The notes under the pieces were generated by a model that was given only the letters and a program-made list of their open reading frames with translations, was not told where the DNA came from and made no database searches. Shown piece after piece: positions 36,818 through 45,980 of a DNA stretch of 64,000 nucleotides; within the stretch, counting starts at the first letter, position 1, and every line of letters begins with the position of its first letter. Source of the DNA: Streptomyces sp. NBC_00289. Its GTDB lineage: Bacteria > Actinomycetota > Actinomycetes > Streptomycetales > Streptomycetaceae. Where the stretch lies: NCBI RefSeq assembly GCF_041435115.1, contig NZ_CP108046.1, positions 7,502,001 to 7,566,000 on the forward strand, given 5' to 3'. A program made the translations under genes and the position numbers.

Positions 36818-39353
36818 GCCGGGCGTTGGTGTGCCGCGTCGGCTCGGCCGTGGCCGGGTCCTCGGGCCACGGATGCTTCGGATACCGGCCGCGCAGCTCC
36901 GCGCGTACGCCCTTGTAGCCGTCCTTCCAGAAGGAGGCGAGGTCGGCGGTGACGGCGGCGGGCCGGCCGGCGGGGGAGAGCAGGTGGACGAGGAGGGGCA
37001 CGCCCGCGACCGCGGGCGACTCCTGAAGACCGAACATCTCCTGGAGCTTCACCGCGAGGACGGGTTGTTCGGGACGCGTGTAATCGATCCTGATGCCCGA
37101 CCCGCTGGGCACGGTGATCCGCTCGGGCGCCAGTTCGTCGAGCCGCGCGGCCTCGCCGGAGGCCCAGGGCAGCAGCCGGGTGAGCCCCTTCCCGGCGTCG
37201 ATCCGCGCGAGGCCGGAGCGCCGCCGCGCCCGGCTCAGCTCGGGCTCCAGCCACTCGTCCACGCGCGCGTGCAGCGCGTCGTCCGAGACGTCCGGCCACG
37301 GATCGCCGAGGTGCAGGCGCAGGAACGCGAGCCGCTGCCGCAGGACGTCCGCCTCGGCCGACCACCTCAGCAGCCCCAACCCCTCGCGCCGCAGCCCGTC
37401 GAGCAGCGCCTCGCGTACGAGACCGGCGTCGGCGTCGGCCATCGGCCGTACCGCCAGTTCCACCGCCCCCAGCCGCTCGACCCGCCGTGCGACGACGTCC
37501 CCGCCGCCCCAGTGCACCTCGTCCCGCTCCTCGACCAGCGCGCCGGCCGCGAACCGGGCGACGTCCTCGTCGACGACGGCCCCGAGCTGTACGCGCGCGT
37601 GCTCCTTGCCGACGGGCCGGTCGGCGACGGCGACCGCGATCCAGGACGCGCCGTGCAGGCCGGAACCCTCGCGGACCTCGGCTCGGGTCCCGGAGACCAT
37701 GAGCGGGGAACCGCCGTCGGCCCTGGCCAGCCGCTCCGGAAAGGCCAGCGCCGCCACCAGCCCGACGAGCCGGTCCTCCCCGGCGTCCGCCCACCTGCCC
37801 GCGCGCGCGGACCCGGCGTTCACAGGGGAGGCGTCGGCACCGGGCGCCGGCCTCGGCGCGAGGGCGCGCAGGCGCCGTACCTCCGCCCGCCACCGTCCCG
37901 CGTAGGCGTCACCATCGCGCCGCGCGGCCCGCAGGGCGGCCGCGAGGTCGTCCCCGTACTCCCGCGGCGCCTCCTCGCTGAGCAGCGCGACGACCTCGGC
38001 GGCCCGCTCGGCGCCGACCAGCGGCGCCGAGTCCACCAGCGCCCGCCCCAGCCGCGGATGCAGCCCCAGCCGCGCCAGCCGCACACCGCGGGCGGTGGCC
38101 CTGCCCGCGGAGTCGACCGCGCCGATCGCCGACAGCACGGTGCGCGCCGCCGCCATCGCCCCGGCAGGCGGCGGATCCAGCAGGGCCAGCCCGGACGCCT
38201 CCGGATCGCCCCAGCACGCCGTCTGCAGGGCGAACGCCGTCAGATCGGCCACCTTGATCTCCGGGGATGGGAAACGCGGCAGCCGGACGTCCTCCGCCTC
38301 CGCCCAGCACCGGTACACCACGCCCGGCGCCTCACGTCCGGCGCGCCCGGCCCGCTGCCGTCCCGCCGCCTGCGAGGCCCGTACCGTCGCCAGCGCACTC
38401 AGCCCGCGCGCGTGGTCGACCCGCGGCTCCCGCGCCAGCCCCGAGTCGACGACGACCCGCACCCCCGGCACCGTCAGTGAGGACTCGGCGACGGAGGTCG
38501 CGAGGACCACCCGCCGCCGCTCCGCCGAAGCCAGCACCGCGTCCTGCACGGCGGCCGGCGCCCGCCCGTGCACCTGAAGCACGTCGACGTCGCCGAGCTT
38601 CCCGAGCTGCCCGGCGACCCGGGCGATCTCACCCACGCCCGGCAGGAAACACAGCACGTCCCCGTCGTGCTCGGCCAGGGCCCGCCGCACCACCGACGCC
38701 ACATGCGTCAGCAGCGCCGGGTCGACCCGCATGCCGTGCGGCGGCCGTACCGGGCGGGCCGGCGGCGCCCAGACCACCTCGACGTCGTACGAGGCACCCC
38801 GCGCCTCGACCACCGGCGCACCGCCCAGCAGCCGCGCCCACCCGGCCGCGTCGGTCGTCGCCGACGCGGCCACCAGCCGCAGCTCCGGCCGCAGCGTCTC
38901 GCGTACGTCCCACAGGAAGGCGGCCGCCGTGTCCGCGTCCAGATGCCGCTCGTGGCACTCGTCCAGCACCACCACGTCGACGCCCGCGAGCTCCTGGTCC
39001 CGCTGGAGCCGTTGCAGCAGCACGCCGGTCGTGACGACCTCCACGCGCGTGCGCGGCCCCACGACCCGCTCCCCGCGCACGGTGTGACCGACGCTGTCGC
39101 CCGGCTTCTCGCCCAGCAGCCACGCCATCCGCCGCGCCGCCGCCCGGGCCGCGATCCGCCGCGGCTCGGCCACCAGCACCCGCCGCGCCGGCCCGTCACC
39201 GAGCAGTCCGGACAGCGCCAGTGGCACCAGCGTGGTCTTGCCCGTGCCGGGCGGCGCCACCAGGACGGCGGTGCCGTGGTCCTCCAGAGCGCCGCCCAGG
39301 GCGGGCAGGGCGTCTCGGACCGGCAGGGCCCGAAGGGCGTCGTGACGGATCAC
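36807..39353 (-). CDS. hrpB: ATP-dependent helicase HrpB (DEAH-box)
   Basis: Superfamily 2 helicase, 848 residues as usual for HrpB. Motifs run in order: Walker A APPGTGKTTLVPL, DECH box VVLDECHERHLDAD, SAT in AASATTDAAGW, and motif VI QRAGRAGRE. The HA2 and HrpB-specific C-terminal domains are last, with FWKDGYKGVRAELRGRYPKH near the end. Its role is probably RNA metabolism, but the cellular substrate is not known for most bacteria. The start is GTG 39353, which has only GAGGAC directly before it; the family N-terminus fits. Confidence 0.93.
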   Translation of the reverse strand: MIRHDALRALPVRDALPALGGALEDHGTAVLVAPPGTGKTTLVPLALSGLLGDGPARRVLVAEPRRIAARAAARRMAWLLGEKPGDSVGHTVRGERVVGPRTRVEVVTTGVLLQRLQRDQELAGVDVVVLDECHERHLDADTAAAFLWDVRETLRPELRLVAASATTDAAGWARLLGGAPVVEARGASYDVEVVWAPPARPVRPPHGMRVDPALLTHVASVVRRALAEHDGDVLCFLPGVGEIARVAGQLGKLGDVDVLQVHGRAPAAVQDAVLASAERRRVVLATSVAESSLTVPGVRVVVDSGLAREPRVDHARGLSALATVRASQAAGRQRAGRAGREAPGVVYRCWAEAEDVRLPRFPSPEIKVADLTAFALQTACWGDPEASGLALLDPPPAGAMAAARTVLSAIGAVDSAGRATARGVRLARLGLHPRLGRALVDSAPLVGAERAAEVVALLSEEAPREYGDDLAAALRAARRDGDAYAGRWRAEVRRLRALAPRPAPGADASPVNAGSARAGRWADAGEDRLVGLVAALAFPERLARADGGSPLMVSGTRAEVREGSGLHGASWIAVAVADRPVGKEHARVQLGAVVDEDVARFAAGALVEERDEVHWGGGDVVARRVERLGAVELAVRPMADADAGLVREALLDGLRREGLGLLRWSAEADVLRQRLAFLRLHLGDPWPDVSDDALHARVDEWLEPELSRARRRSGLARIDAGKGLTRLLPWASGEAARLDELAPERITVPSGSGIRIDYTRPEQPVLAVKLQEMFGLQESPAVAGVPLLVHLLSPAGRPAAVTADLASFWKDGYKGVRAELRGRYPKHPWPEDPATAEPTRHTNARLRR

Positions 39354-39368
39354 GTCCTCAGTCCCGTC

Positions 39369-40238
39369 TCAGTCCCGCACGCACACGAAGATGGCCGAGC
39401 CCGGGATCAGGTTTCCCCGCAGCGGCGACCAGCCGCCCCACTCCGAGGTGTTCCAGACCGGCCACTGCGGCTCGACCAGGTCCACCAGGCGGAAGCCGGC
39501 CGCGACGACGTCCCGGACACGGTCGCCGATCGTCCTGTGGTGCTCGACGTACACCGCGCGACCGTCCTCGTCCTGCTCGACGTACGGCGTGCGGTCGAAG
39601 TAGGAGCCGGAGACCGTCAGCCCCTCCGGTCCCGGCTCGTCCGGGAACGCCCAGCGGATCGGGTGCGTGACGGAGAAGACGAAGCGGCCGCCCGGTCGCA
39701 GCACCCGGCGCACCTCACGCAGCACCAGTACCGGGTCGGCGACGAAGGGCAGCGCCCCGTACGCCGAGCAGGCCAGGTCGAAGGAGCCGTCCGCGAAGGG
39801 CAGGGCGCCCGCGTCCGCCTGGACCAGGGGAAAGCCGCCGCCGATGCGCAGGGCGTGCTGGAGCTGGCGGTGGGAGAGGTCGAGAGCGACGGGTCGCGCG
39901 CCGTGGGCGACCAGCCAGCGCGAGCACTGGGCCGCACCGGCGCCGATCTCCAGGACGTCCCGGCCGGCCAGCTCCTCCGCCGGGCCGAGCAGCTCGGCCT
40001 CCACCTCGTCGAGACCCTCGGGCCCCCAGACGAACCGGTCGTCGCCGAGAAAGGTGCCGTGCTCGACCTGGTACTCGTCCGCGTTGCGGTCCCACCAGCC
40101 CCGGTTGGCCCGGGAGCTTTCCGTGACGCCCGCGTCACGTCGGGTGGCTTCCGGTTCGGACGCTTCGGACTCTTGGATGATCGGCTCCCTCGTATTAGTC
40201 TGCGGGCTCTTCGGTCCGACCGGTCCGGTGGCCGTCAC
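39369..40238 (-). CDS. class I SAM-dependent methyltransferase
   Basis: The 289 residues have motif I VLEIGAGAAQCSRWL, motif II near GGGFPLVQADAGALPF, and post-motif FDLACSAYGALPF. A C-terminal half of strand-rich sequence has TVSGSYFDRTPYVEQD. The substrate is unknown. The only canonical start codon in frame before the conserved domain is GTG 40238, which has no ribosome site. A clear GAGGGAG stands 4-6 bases before an ATC codon at 40181, so ATC could be the true start. It is divergent from rpsA. Confidence 0.85.
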   Translation of the reverse strand: MTATGPVGPKSPQTNTREPIIQESEASEPEATRRDAGVTESSRANRGWWDRNADEYQVEHGTFLGDDRFVWGPEGLDEVEAELLGPAEELAGRDVLEIGAGAAQCSRWLVAHGARPVALDLSHRQLQHALRIGGGFPLVQADAGALPFADGSFDLACSAYGALPFVADPVLVLREVRRVLRPGGRFVFSVTHPIRWAFPDEPGPEGLTVSGSYFDRTPYVEQDEDGRAVYVEHHRTIGDRVRDVVAAGFRLVDLVEPQWPVWNTSEWGGWSPLRGNLIPGSAIFVCVRD

Positions 40239-40328
40239 GAATGGGACGCCGTCGGGCCCGCGTGGCCTCGTGAGACATGATTTGTGCCGGGTTTGCGGTG
40301 ATCCGCCCCGGGTGTGCGCCTTCGCGCA

Positions 40329-40357
40329 TTGACCCTGTCCGGCTGCCCCCGTATGCT
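40329..40357 (+). promoter_or_regulatory. rpsA promoter (HrdB-type)
   Basis: TTGACC (40329-40334), 17-bp spacer, TATGCT (40352-40357). This is an almost ideal housekeeping promoter, about 200 bp before the rpsA start. Confidence 0.75.
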
Positions 40358-40438
40358 ACAAGTTGCGCTGCGGGCCTGCGCACCTCAGACGTAGCAGGCT
40401 GCGCTCGCATCTGTTGCATGTCCCCTCGGTTCTCGAGG

Positions 40439-40472
40439 CGCCATCACCAGTAACTGGTGGGGCGTTTCTTTG
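40439..40472 (+). promoter_or_regulatory. attenuator-like hairpin in the rpsA leader
   Basis: CACCA-GTAAC-TGGTG core stem (40445-40459), extended by imperfect GCC/GGGC pairing, then GTTTCTTTGG. It lies about 100 nt before the rpsA start. Its form suits a terminator or autoregulatory structure, but S1 binding here is inference. Confidence 0.4.
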
Positions 40473-40556
40473 GCTGTCCGGCTTCTTCAGAGCGATCACG
40501 GGCTCCCGGCGTAGCAGTACCTACGACTCACTGTCCGTACCGGAGCCCTTTCCCAC

Positions 40557-42071
40557 ATGACGAGCAGCACCGAGACCACCTCTACCACTCCGCAGGTAGC
40601 GGTCAACGACATCGGTAACGAGGAAGCTTTCCTCGCCGCGATCGACGAGACGATCAAGTACTTCAACGACGGCGACATCGTCGACGGCGTCATCGTGAAG
40701 GTCGACCGGGACGAGGTCCTGCTCGACATCGGTTACAAGACCGAAGGTGTCATCCCGAGCCGCGAGCTTTCGATCAAGCACGACGTCGACCCCAACGAGG
40801 TCGTCGCCGTCGGTGACGAGATCGAAGCCCTTGTTCTCCAGAAGGAGGACAAGGAAGGCCGCCTGATCCTCTCGAAGAAGCGCGCCCAGTACGAGCGCGC
40901 CTGGGGCACCATCGAGAAGATCAAGGAAGAGGACGGCATCGTCACCGGCACCGTCATCGAGGTGGTCAAGGGTGGTCTCATCCTCGACATCGGCCTCCGT
41001 GGCTTCCTGCCGGCTTCCCTCGTCGAGATGCGTCGTGTCCGCGACCTCCAGCCCTACGTGGGCAAGGAGCTCGAGGCCAAGATCATCGAGCTGGACAAGA
41101 ACCGCAACAACGTGGTCCTGTCCCGCCGTGCCTGGCTGGAGCAGACCCAGTCCGAGGTTCGCCAGACGTTCCTCACCACCCTGCAGAAGGGTCAGGTCCG
41201 TTCCGGCGTCGTCTCCTCGATCGTCAACTTCGGTGCCTTCGTGGACCTGGGTGGCGTGGACGGTCTCGTGCACGTCTCGGAGCTGTCCTGGAAGCACATC
41301 GACCACCCCTCCGAGGTTGTCGAGGTCGGCCAGGAGGTCACCGTCGAGGTCCTCGACGTGGACATGGACCGCGAGCGTGTCTCCCTGTCGCTGAAGGCGA
41401 CCCAGGAAGACCCGTGGCAGCAGTTCGCCCGCACCCACCAGATCGGCCAGGTCGTGCCCGGCAAGGTCACGAAGCTGGTTCCGTTCGGTGCGTTCGTCCG
41501 CGTGGACGAGGGCATCGAGGGCCTGGTGCACATCTCCGAGCTGGCCGAGCGCCACGTGGAGATCCCGGAGCAGGTCGTCCAGGTCAACGACGAGATCTTC
41601 GTCAAGGTCATCGACATCGACCTCGAGCGCCGTCGCATCAGCCTCTCGCTGAAGCAGGCCAACGAGTCCTTCGGTTCCGACCCGGCCTCGGTCGAGTTCG
41701 ACCCGACGCTGTACGGCATGGCCGCGTCGTACGACGACCAGGGCAACTACATCTACCCCGAGGGCTTCGACCCCGAGACCAACGACTGGCTCGAGGGTTA
41801 CGAGTCCCAGCGTGAGGTGTGGGAGAACCAGTACGCCGAGGCGCAGACGCGCTTCGAGCAGCACCAGGCGCAGGTCATCAAGTCCCGTGAGGCGGACGAG
41901 AAGGCCGCTGCCGAGGGCGGCGACGCGGCGGGTGCGGCTCCGGCCGCGTCCGGTGGCGGCGGCGGTGGCGGTGGCTCGTACTCCTCCGAGGGTGCCGACA
42001 CCTCCGGCGCGCTGGCCTCGGACGAGGCGCTTGCCGCGCTGCGCGAGAAGCTGGCCGGCGGCCAGAGCTGA
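40557..42071 (+). CDS. rpsA: 30S ribosomal protein S1
   Basis: mRNA-binding ribosomal protein with four S1 OB-fold repeats, in 504 residues. Repeat starts are visible at GDIVDGVIVKVDRDEVLLDI, GIVTGTVIEVVKGGLILDIG, GQVRSGVVSSIVNFGAFVDL and GQVVPGKVTKLVPFGAFVRV. The C-terminus has a run of glycines and a Ser/Glu tail. Four repeats (rather than six) is normal for actinobacteria. Codon usage is the most biased in the window, as expected for high expression. The ribosome site is poor, as is often the case for rpsA. Confidence 0.98.
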   Translation: MTSSTETTSTTPQVAVNDIGNEEAFLAAIDETIKYFNDGDIVDGVIVKVDRDEVLLDIGYKTEGVIPSRELSIKHDVDPNEVVAVGDEIEALVLQKEDKEGRLILSKKRAQYERAWGTIEKIKEEDGIVTGTVIEVVKGGLILDIGLRGFLPASLVEMRRVRDLQPYVGKELEAKIIELDKNRNNVVLSRRAWLEQTQSEVRQTFLTTLQKGQVRSGVVSSIVNFGAFVDLGGVDGLVHVSELSWKHIDHPSEVVEVGQEVTVEVLDVDMDRERVSLSLKATQEDPWQQFARTHQIGQVVPGKVTKLVPFGAFVRVDEGIEGLVHISELAERHVEIPEQVVQVNDEIFVKVIDIDLERRRISLSLKQANESFGSDPASVEFDPTLYGMAASYDDQGNYIYPEGFDPETNDWLEGYESQREVWENQYAEAQTRFEQHQAQVIKSREADEKAAAEGGDAAGAAPAASGGGGGGGGSYSSEGADTSGALASDEALAALREKLAGGQS

Positions 42072-42099
42072 TCGCAGGCCGCTGAGGCCCAGCAGGTAA

Positions 42100-42135
42100 C
42101 TGAGGGACCGTACCTTTCGAGGTGCGGTCCCTCAG
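42100..42135 (+). terminator. rpsA terminator
   Basis: Sixteen-bp stem (42100-42115 with 42120-42135, one T-G pair) closed by a TTCG tetraloop, 28 bases after the rpsA stop. Confidence 0.93.
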
Positions 42136-42444
42136 CCGTGTGCGGGGGCGTGCCCCCTGTCCCAGGGGTCAACGGGCCGCGAGAGCGCGGGAAACGTACG
42201 GGATACACGAGTAACTGACGTGCCGTAACGAACCGTTGGGAGGCTTCCCCGGTCCTTCGTGATCAGCAGGTGGGAGAGGGGAAGGAGAGCCGGGCACGAC
42301 CTCGGCGGGGCCGGTGCCAGGCCCCCTCACGCGACGCGGTCACGCGTGAAAAGCCGGTAAGAGGCGCCTGATCAGAGGCGCGAGCGGGAATGCTCACGCC
42401 CCGCACCGCGTTGTGCAGTACGAACACGAGGAGGAGCGGTCACT
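42136..42444 (+). promoter_or_regulatory. 309-bp leader region of the PAC2 gene with several hairpins
   Basis: No gene is seen. Three to four hairpins can be drawn: GGGGGC/GCCCCC (42144-42157), TCACGCG/CGCGTGA (42327-42349), GCGCCT/AGGCGC with loop GATCAG (42364-42381), and GAGC/GCTC (about 42382-42395). GAGGAGGAG precedes the GTG at 42445. The structure does not match any riboswitch consensus I know. Confidence 0.5.
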
Positions 42445-43383
42445 GTGCTTGATCCGCAGGGTTTGTACGCATGGGAGCCGAAGGGCCTGGCAGTCGTCGA
42501 CGTGGCGCTCGCCCAGGAGTCGGCCGGTCTTGTCATGCTCTACCACTTCGACGGATACATCGACGCGGGCGAAACCGGCGACCAGATCGTCGACCGGGTC
42601 CTCGACTCGCTGCCCCACCAGGTCGTGGCCCGCTTCGACCACGACCGGCTCGTGGACTACCGGGCCCGCCGTCCGCTGCTGACCTTCAAGCGTGACCGCT
42701 GGACCGACTACGAGGAGCCCACCCTCGACGTACGGCTCGTCCAGGACGCCACCGGAGCGCCCTTCCTGCTGCTGTCCGGCCCCGAGCCGGACGTGGAGTG
42801 GGAGCGCTTCGCCGCGGCCGTCCAGCAGGTCGTGGAGCGCCTCGGCGTGCGCCTGTCCGTGAACTTCCACGGCATTCCCATGGGCGTCCCGCACACCCGC
42901 CCCGTGGGCCTCACCCCGCACGGCAACCGCACCGACCTGGTCCCCGGCCACCGCAGCCCCTTCGACGAGGCGCAGGTCCCCGGCAGCGCCGAGTCGCTGG
43001 TCGAGTACCGGCTCATGGAAGCCGGACACGACGTCCTCGGTGTCGCCGCGCACGTACCGCACTACATCGCCCGCTCCCCGTACCCGGACGCGGCCCTCAC
43101 CGTCCTGGAGTCCATCACCGCGGCGACCGGCCTGGTCCTGCCCGGCATCGCGCACGCCCTGCGCACGGACGCCCACCGCACCCAGACGGAGATCGACCGG
43201 CAGGTCCAGGAGGGCGACGAGGAACTCGTGGCCCTCGTCCAGGGCCTGGAGCACCAGTACGACGCAGCCGCGGGAGCCGACACCCGGGGCAACATGCTCG
43301 CCGAACCCGCCGACATCCCGTCCGCCGACGAGATCGGCCTCGAGTTCGAGCGTTTCCTCGCGGAACGCGAGGGCGACAACTGA
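42445..43383 (+). CDS. PAC2 family protein (proteasome-assembly-chaperone-like)
   Basis: The 312 residues have the PAC2 fold signatures: [21 protein letters not shown] at the start, [31 protein letters not shown] and [16 protein letters not shown]. Archaeal and eukaryotic relatives assist 20S proteasome assembly. Actinobacteria have proteasomes, but a chaperone role for this protein is only inferred. The GTG start at 42445 follows GAGGAGGAG. The coaE gene starts 32 bp downstream. Confidence 0.88.
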   Translation: MLDPQGLYAWEPKGLAVVDVALAQESAGLVMLYHFDGYIDAGETGDQIVDRVLDSLPHQVVARFDHDRLVDYRARRPLLTFKRDRWTDYEEPTLDVRLVQDATGAPFLLLSGPEPDVEWERFAAAVQQVVERLGVRLSVNFHGIPMGVPHTRPVGLTPHGNRTDLVPGHRSPFDEAQVPGSAESLVEYRLMEAGHDVLGVAAHVPHYIARSPYPDAALTVLESITAATGLVLPGIAHALRTDAHRTQTEIDRQVQEGDEELVALVQGLEHQYDAAAGADTRGNMLAEPADIPSADEIGLEFERFLAEREGDN

Positions 43384-43407
43384 CTCCCGCGACCCAGGCC
43401 CTAGGCT
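43380..43407 (+). promoter_or_regulatory. candidate promoter for leaderless coaE
   Basis: CTGACT (43380-43385), 16-bp spacer, TAGGCT (43402-43407). It ends 7 bases before the coaE ATG, with no Shine-Dalgarno in between. Same arrangement as at pyk. Confidence 0.4.
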
Positions 43408-43414
43408 TCCGCTC

Positions 43415-44044
43415 ATGCTGAAGGTGGGCCTGACCGGCGGGATCGGCGCCGGCAAGAGCGAGGTGTCACGGCTGCTCGTCGAGCACGGGGCCGTACTGAT
43501 CGACGCGGACCGCATCGCGCGCGAGGTCGTCGCGCCGGGGACCGGCGGCCTGGCCGCCGTCGTCGAGACCTTCGGGCAGGAGGTGCTCGCCGTCGACGGG
43601 AGCCTGGACCGCCCCAGACTGGGGTCGATCGTCTTCGCCGACCCGGAGAAACTCGCCGCCCTCAACGCGATCGTGCACCCCCTCGTCGGCGCCCGCTCGC
43701 GCGAGCTCGAATCGGCCGCCGACCGGGACGCGGTCGTCGTCCACGACGTCCCGCTCCTCGCGGAGAACAGCCTCGGCCCGCTGTACGACCTCGTGGTCGT
43801 CGTCGACGCGAGCCCCGAGACCCAGCTCGACCGGCTGGTGCGGCTGCGCGGCATGACCGAGGAGGACGCACGCGCGCGGATGGCCGCCCAGGCGACGCGC
43901 GAGAAGCGCCTGGAGATCGCGGACGTCGTCATCGACAACGACGTACCCCTGGCGGAGCTGCAGCGCCGGGTGACGGACGTATGGGCCCAACTCGTCCGCA
44001 GAGCCCACGCCGGCCGGGACGCGCCTCATCCGTCCCAGGAATAG
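43415..44044 (+). CDS. coaE: dephospho-CoA kinase
   Basis: Last step of coenzyme A synthesis: phosphorylates the ribose 3'-OH of dephospho-CoA with ATP. The 209 residues have the P-loop [13 protein letters not shown], the [12 protein letters not shown] block, [35 protein letters not shown] and the lid [14 protein letters not shown]. This is the single-domain form, without the GrpB-like extension found in some actinobacteria. Directly downstream of the PAC2 gene. Confidence 0.96.
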   Translation: MLKVGLTGGIGAGKSEVSRLLVEHGAVLIDADRIAREVVAPGTGGLAAVVETFGQEVLAVDGSLDRPRLGSIVFADPEKLAALNAIVHPLVGARSRELESAADRDAVVVHDVPLLAENSLGPLYDLVVVVDASPETQLDRLVRLRGMTEEDARARMAAQATREKRLEIADVVIDNDVPLAELQRRVTDVWAQLVRRAHAGRDAPHPSQE

Positions 44045-44094
44045 CCGCCGCCCTTCCGGGCGTTGAACCCGCCCAGAGAGGGAAGGACTGTGCC

Positions 44095-44475
44095 GTGCCC
44101 GAGACCAGCGGATCGACCGGACGTACTCCGGAGACGCATGTCATCGACTTCCGTGCCGCCGAACAACTCCTGGCCGCACGGGACCCGCGGGGCGCGGTGA
44201 AGCTGCTCGACACGGTCATCGCCGCGCACCCCGAGAACACCGCGGCCCGCCTGCTGCGCGCGCGTGCCTTCTTCGCCGGCGCGCAACTGCGTCCGGCCGA
44301 GCTGGAGTTCACCATCGTCCTGGAGCGGGAGCCGGACAACGCGTTCGCGCACTTCGCCCTCGCCCGGACCTACGAGCGCCAGGGGCGGCCGGAGCAGGCC
44401 GTGCGCCACTTCCGCCTGGCGGCCGCGCTGGACCCGAACCCGGAGTACCTGAAGGCCGCACGCTTCGACTCGTGA
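44095..44475 (+). CDS. tetratricopeptide repeat protein
   Basis: Helical protein of 126 residues built from about three TPR units: AAEQLLAARDPRGAVKLLDT, AARLLRARAFFAGAQLRPAE and AFAHFALARTYERQGRPEQA. It is probably a protein-binding adaptor; the partner is unknown. GTG 44095 has GGAAGGA upstream. It ends 25 bp from the convergent DUF6343 gene. Confidence 0.85.
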   Translation: MPETSGSTGRTPETHVIDFRAAEQLLAARDPRGAVKLLDTVIAAHPENTAARLLRARAFFAGAQLRPAELEFTIVLEREPDNAFAHFALARTYERQGRPEQAVRHFRLAAALDPNPEYLKAARFDS

Positions 44476-44500
44476 GCCGTCGTCCGTGCGCACGCGCCGG

Positions 44501-44797
44501 TCAGGAACCCGGGTGCTCCGGGGGACGGCGCACCGGAGGACGCCGGTCCGCCGGCTCGTACGGTGGGATGTCGCGGCCCGGCTGGTAGTGCGGACCCTGG
44601 CGGATGTGCCGGAGGATCACGGCCGTGTCGACGGTGACGACCAGCCACAGCAGCCCGCAGACGGCGGCCCACCCGGGGCGTCCTGCGAGGGCGAAGGCCA
44701 CGGTTCCCGCGAGCGCCCAGACCAGGCCCCACAGGCTCAGCCAGAACCGCGCGCGCAGCGCACTGCGCGCTGTCCTCGGCTCACTGCCCGTACGCAT
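44501..44797 (-). CDS. DUF6343 family small membrane protein
   Basis: The 98 residues begin MRTGSEPRTARSALRAR. Two membrane helices (about 17-37 and 40-60, FWLSLWGLVWALAGTVAFAL and WAAVCGLLWLVVTVDTAVIL) are followed by HIRQGPHYQPGRDIPPYEP, a conserved family tail (number recalled, not checked). ATG 44797 is chosen over 44806 because the AGGAG lies 11 bases before it but only 2 before the other. Function unknown. Confidence 0.8.
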   Translation of the reverse strand: MRTGSEPRTARSALRARFWLSLWGLVWALAGTVAFALAGRPGWAAVCGLLWLVVTVDTAVILRHIRQGPHYQPGRDIPPYEPADRRPPVRRPPEHPGS

Positions 44798-44884
44798 AGC
44801 GGTCATCACTCCTCTCTGCAACGTACTCTTCGCTGCGGACGTTCTCCAAGCGTTGCCCAGGCCGTCCGAAGAGGGGATCACCGC

Positions 44885-45784
44885 GTGCTGCCGGAAGCCG
44901 ACGAACTGGCCGAGGTCCTGCTCGACCTCGGAGTACCGCACGAGGACATCGACGAACTCGTCCGTATGAGCCGACGGGTCCGGGACGACCCCGAGCTGCG
45001 GCGCTTCCTCGAACACTCCGTCGCCGAGCTCGTCGCCGGGATGGGGAAGATCTCGGACAGGGACGACCTGCCCGAGCTCGACTGGCCGACAGGCGCGCTG
45101 CAGCGCTTCTTCATGGTGTACGTGTTCGTCGCGGCGCTGCCGCACACCCGCGCCCACCACCAGGAGCGCGGCATCCCCGCCGACGTCTCCCGGCGCACCC
45201 TCGCCGACCTGGGCCGGAACATCGCCGTGCACCGCAGACGACACGGACGGGGCGGTGTGCAGGCCCCGTGGTGGCTGACCCACCACTTCCGCGGCGAGCT
45301 GTACCAGCTGGGGCGGCTGCAGTTCGAGCGCTCGCGTGTCGGCCGGCCGACGGCCCACGTGCTCACGGCGGCCGGGCTGGACGTGGAGCCGGGCGACCCG
45401 TGTCTGAACGTGCACATCCCCGACTTCCTCGGCCCGCTGTCCCCGGCCGCCTGCGACCGCTCCCTGGCGCTGGCCCGGGAGTTCTTCGCCCTGCACTATC
45501 CGGAGGAGCGCTACCAGGCCGTGGTGTGCCACTCCTGGCTGCTCGACCCGCAGCTCAAGCAGTACCTGCCGGCGCACACCAACATCGTCCGCTTCCAGGA
45601 ACGGTTCCGGGTGATCCGCGAGGACTCGGAGCCTTCCGACACCGAACCGGTGCAGTACGTCTTCGGCGACCCGGAGCTGCCCGTGCCGGACCTGCCCCGG
45701 CGCACCACCGTGGAACGGGCCGTGGGGGACCACCTGCGGGCCGGGGGCCACTGGTACATCGGGCACGGCTGGTTTCCGCTGTGA
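44885..45784 (+). CDS. GNAT-like acyltransferase-domain protein
   Basis: The 299 residues have an N-terminal helical domain (LPEADELAEVLLDLGVPHED...). A C-terminal GNAT-like domain with CLNVHIPDFLGPLSPAACD and VVCHSWLLDPQLKQYLP follows. This two-domain plan (NAT_N plus GNAT_C) is known in actinobacteria as acyltransferase domain-containing protein; the substrate is unknown. GTG 44885 follows GAGGGG with 8-base spacing. It is divergent from the DUF6343 gene. Confidence 0.8.
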   Translation: MLPEADELAEVLLDLGVPHEDIDELVRMSRRVRDDPELRRFLEHSVAELVAGMGKISDRDDLPELDWPTGALQRFFMVYVFVAALPHTRAHHQERGIPADVSRRTLADLGRNIAVHRRRHGRGGVQAPWWLTHHFRGELYQLGRLQFERSRVGRPTAHVLTAAGLDVEPGDPCLNVHIPDFLGPLSPAACDRSLALAREFFALHYPEERYQAVVCHSWLLDPQLKQYLPAHTNIVRFQERFRVIREDSEPSDTEPVQYVFGDPELPVPDLPRRTTVERAVGDHLRAGGHWYIGHGWFPL

Positions 45785-45789
45785 GGCCC

Positions 45790-45816
45790 GCCGGCCCGCA
45801 CGCGTCGCGGGCCGGC
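45790..45816 (+). terminator. hairpin after the acyltransferase gene
   Basis: Ten-bp perfect stem GCCGGCCCGC / GCGGGCCGGC with a 7-nt loop, six bases after the stop codon. Two copies of GGGACCGGTGAGCTG follow at about 45826-45860. Confidence 0.8.
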
Positions 45817-45980
45817 ACGAGTCGCGGGACCGGTGAGCTGCGGGACCGGTGAGCTGCCGGACCGCGTGGGTCGCGGACCTGCCCGACTCGCTGCCCGGTC
45901 GGTCCGGGGTCGGTGTCCATCGAACGGGTGAACAGGCCCGGAAGGGGAACGGCCGTGCGGACGCCGTCCGTTCGACGGAC

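Larger units (their letters stand above)
40239..40556 (+). promoter_or_regulatory. rpsA control region and ~190-nt leader
   Basis: Holds the rpsA promoter and its long 5' leader, plus the promoter area of the divergent methyltransferase. No gene is seen. The leader contains a hairpin at about 40439-40464 followed by GTTTCTTT, and a weak CGGAG 13 bases before the rpsA ATG. Confidence 0.65.

Noticed and set aside
42136..42444. TPP, cobalamin or ydaO riboswitch
   Set aside because: Fragments such as CCTGATCAG and GAAAAGCCGG looked suggestive, but the conserved cores of these classes are missing.
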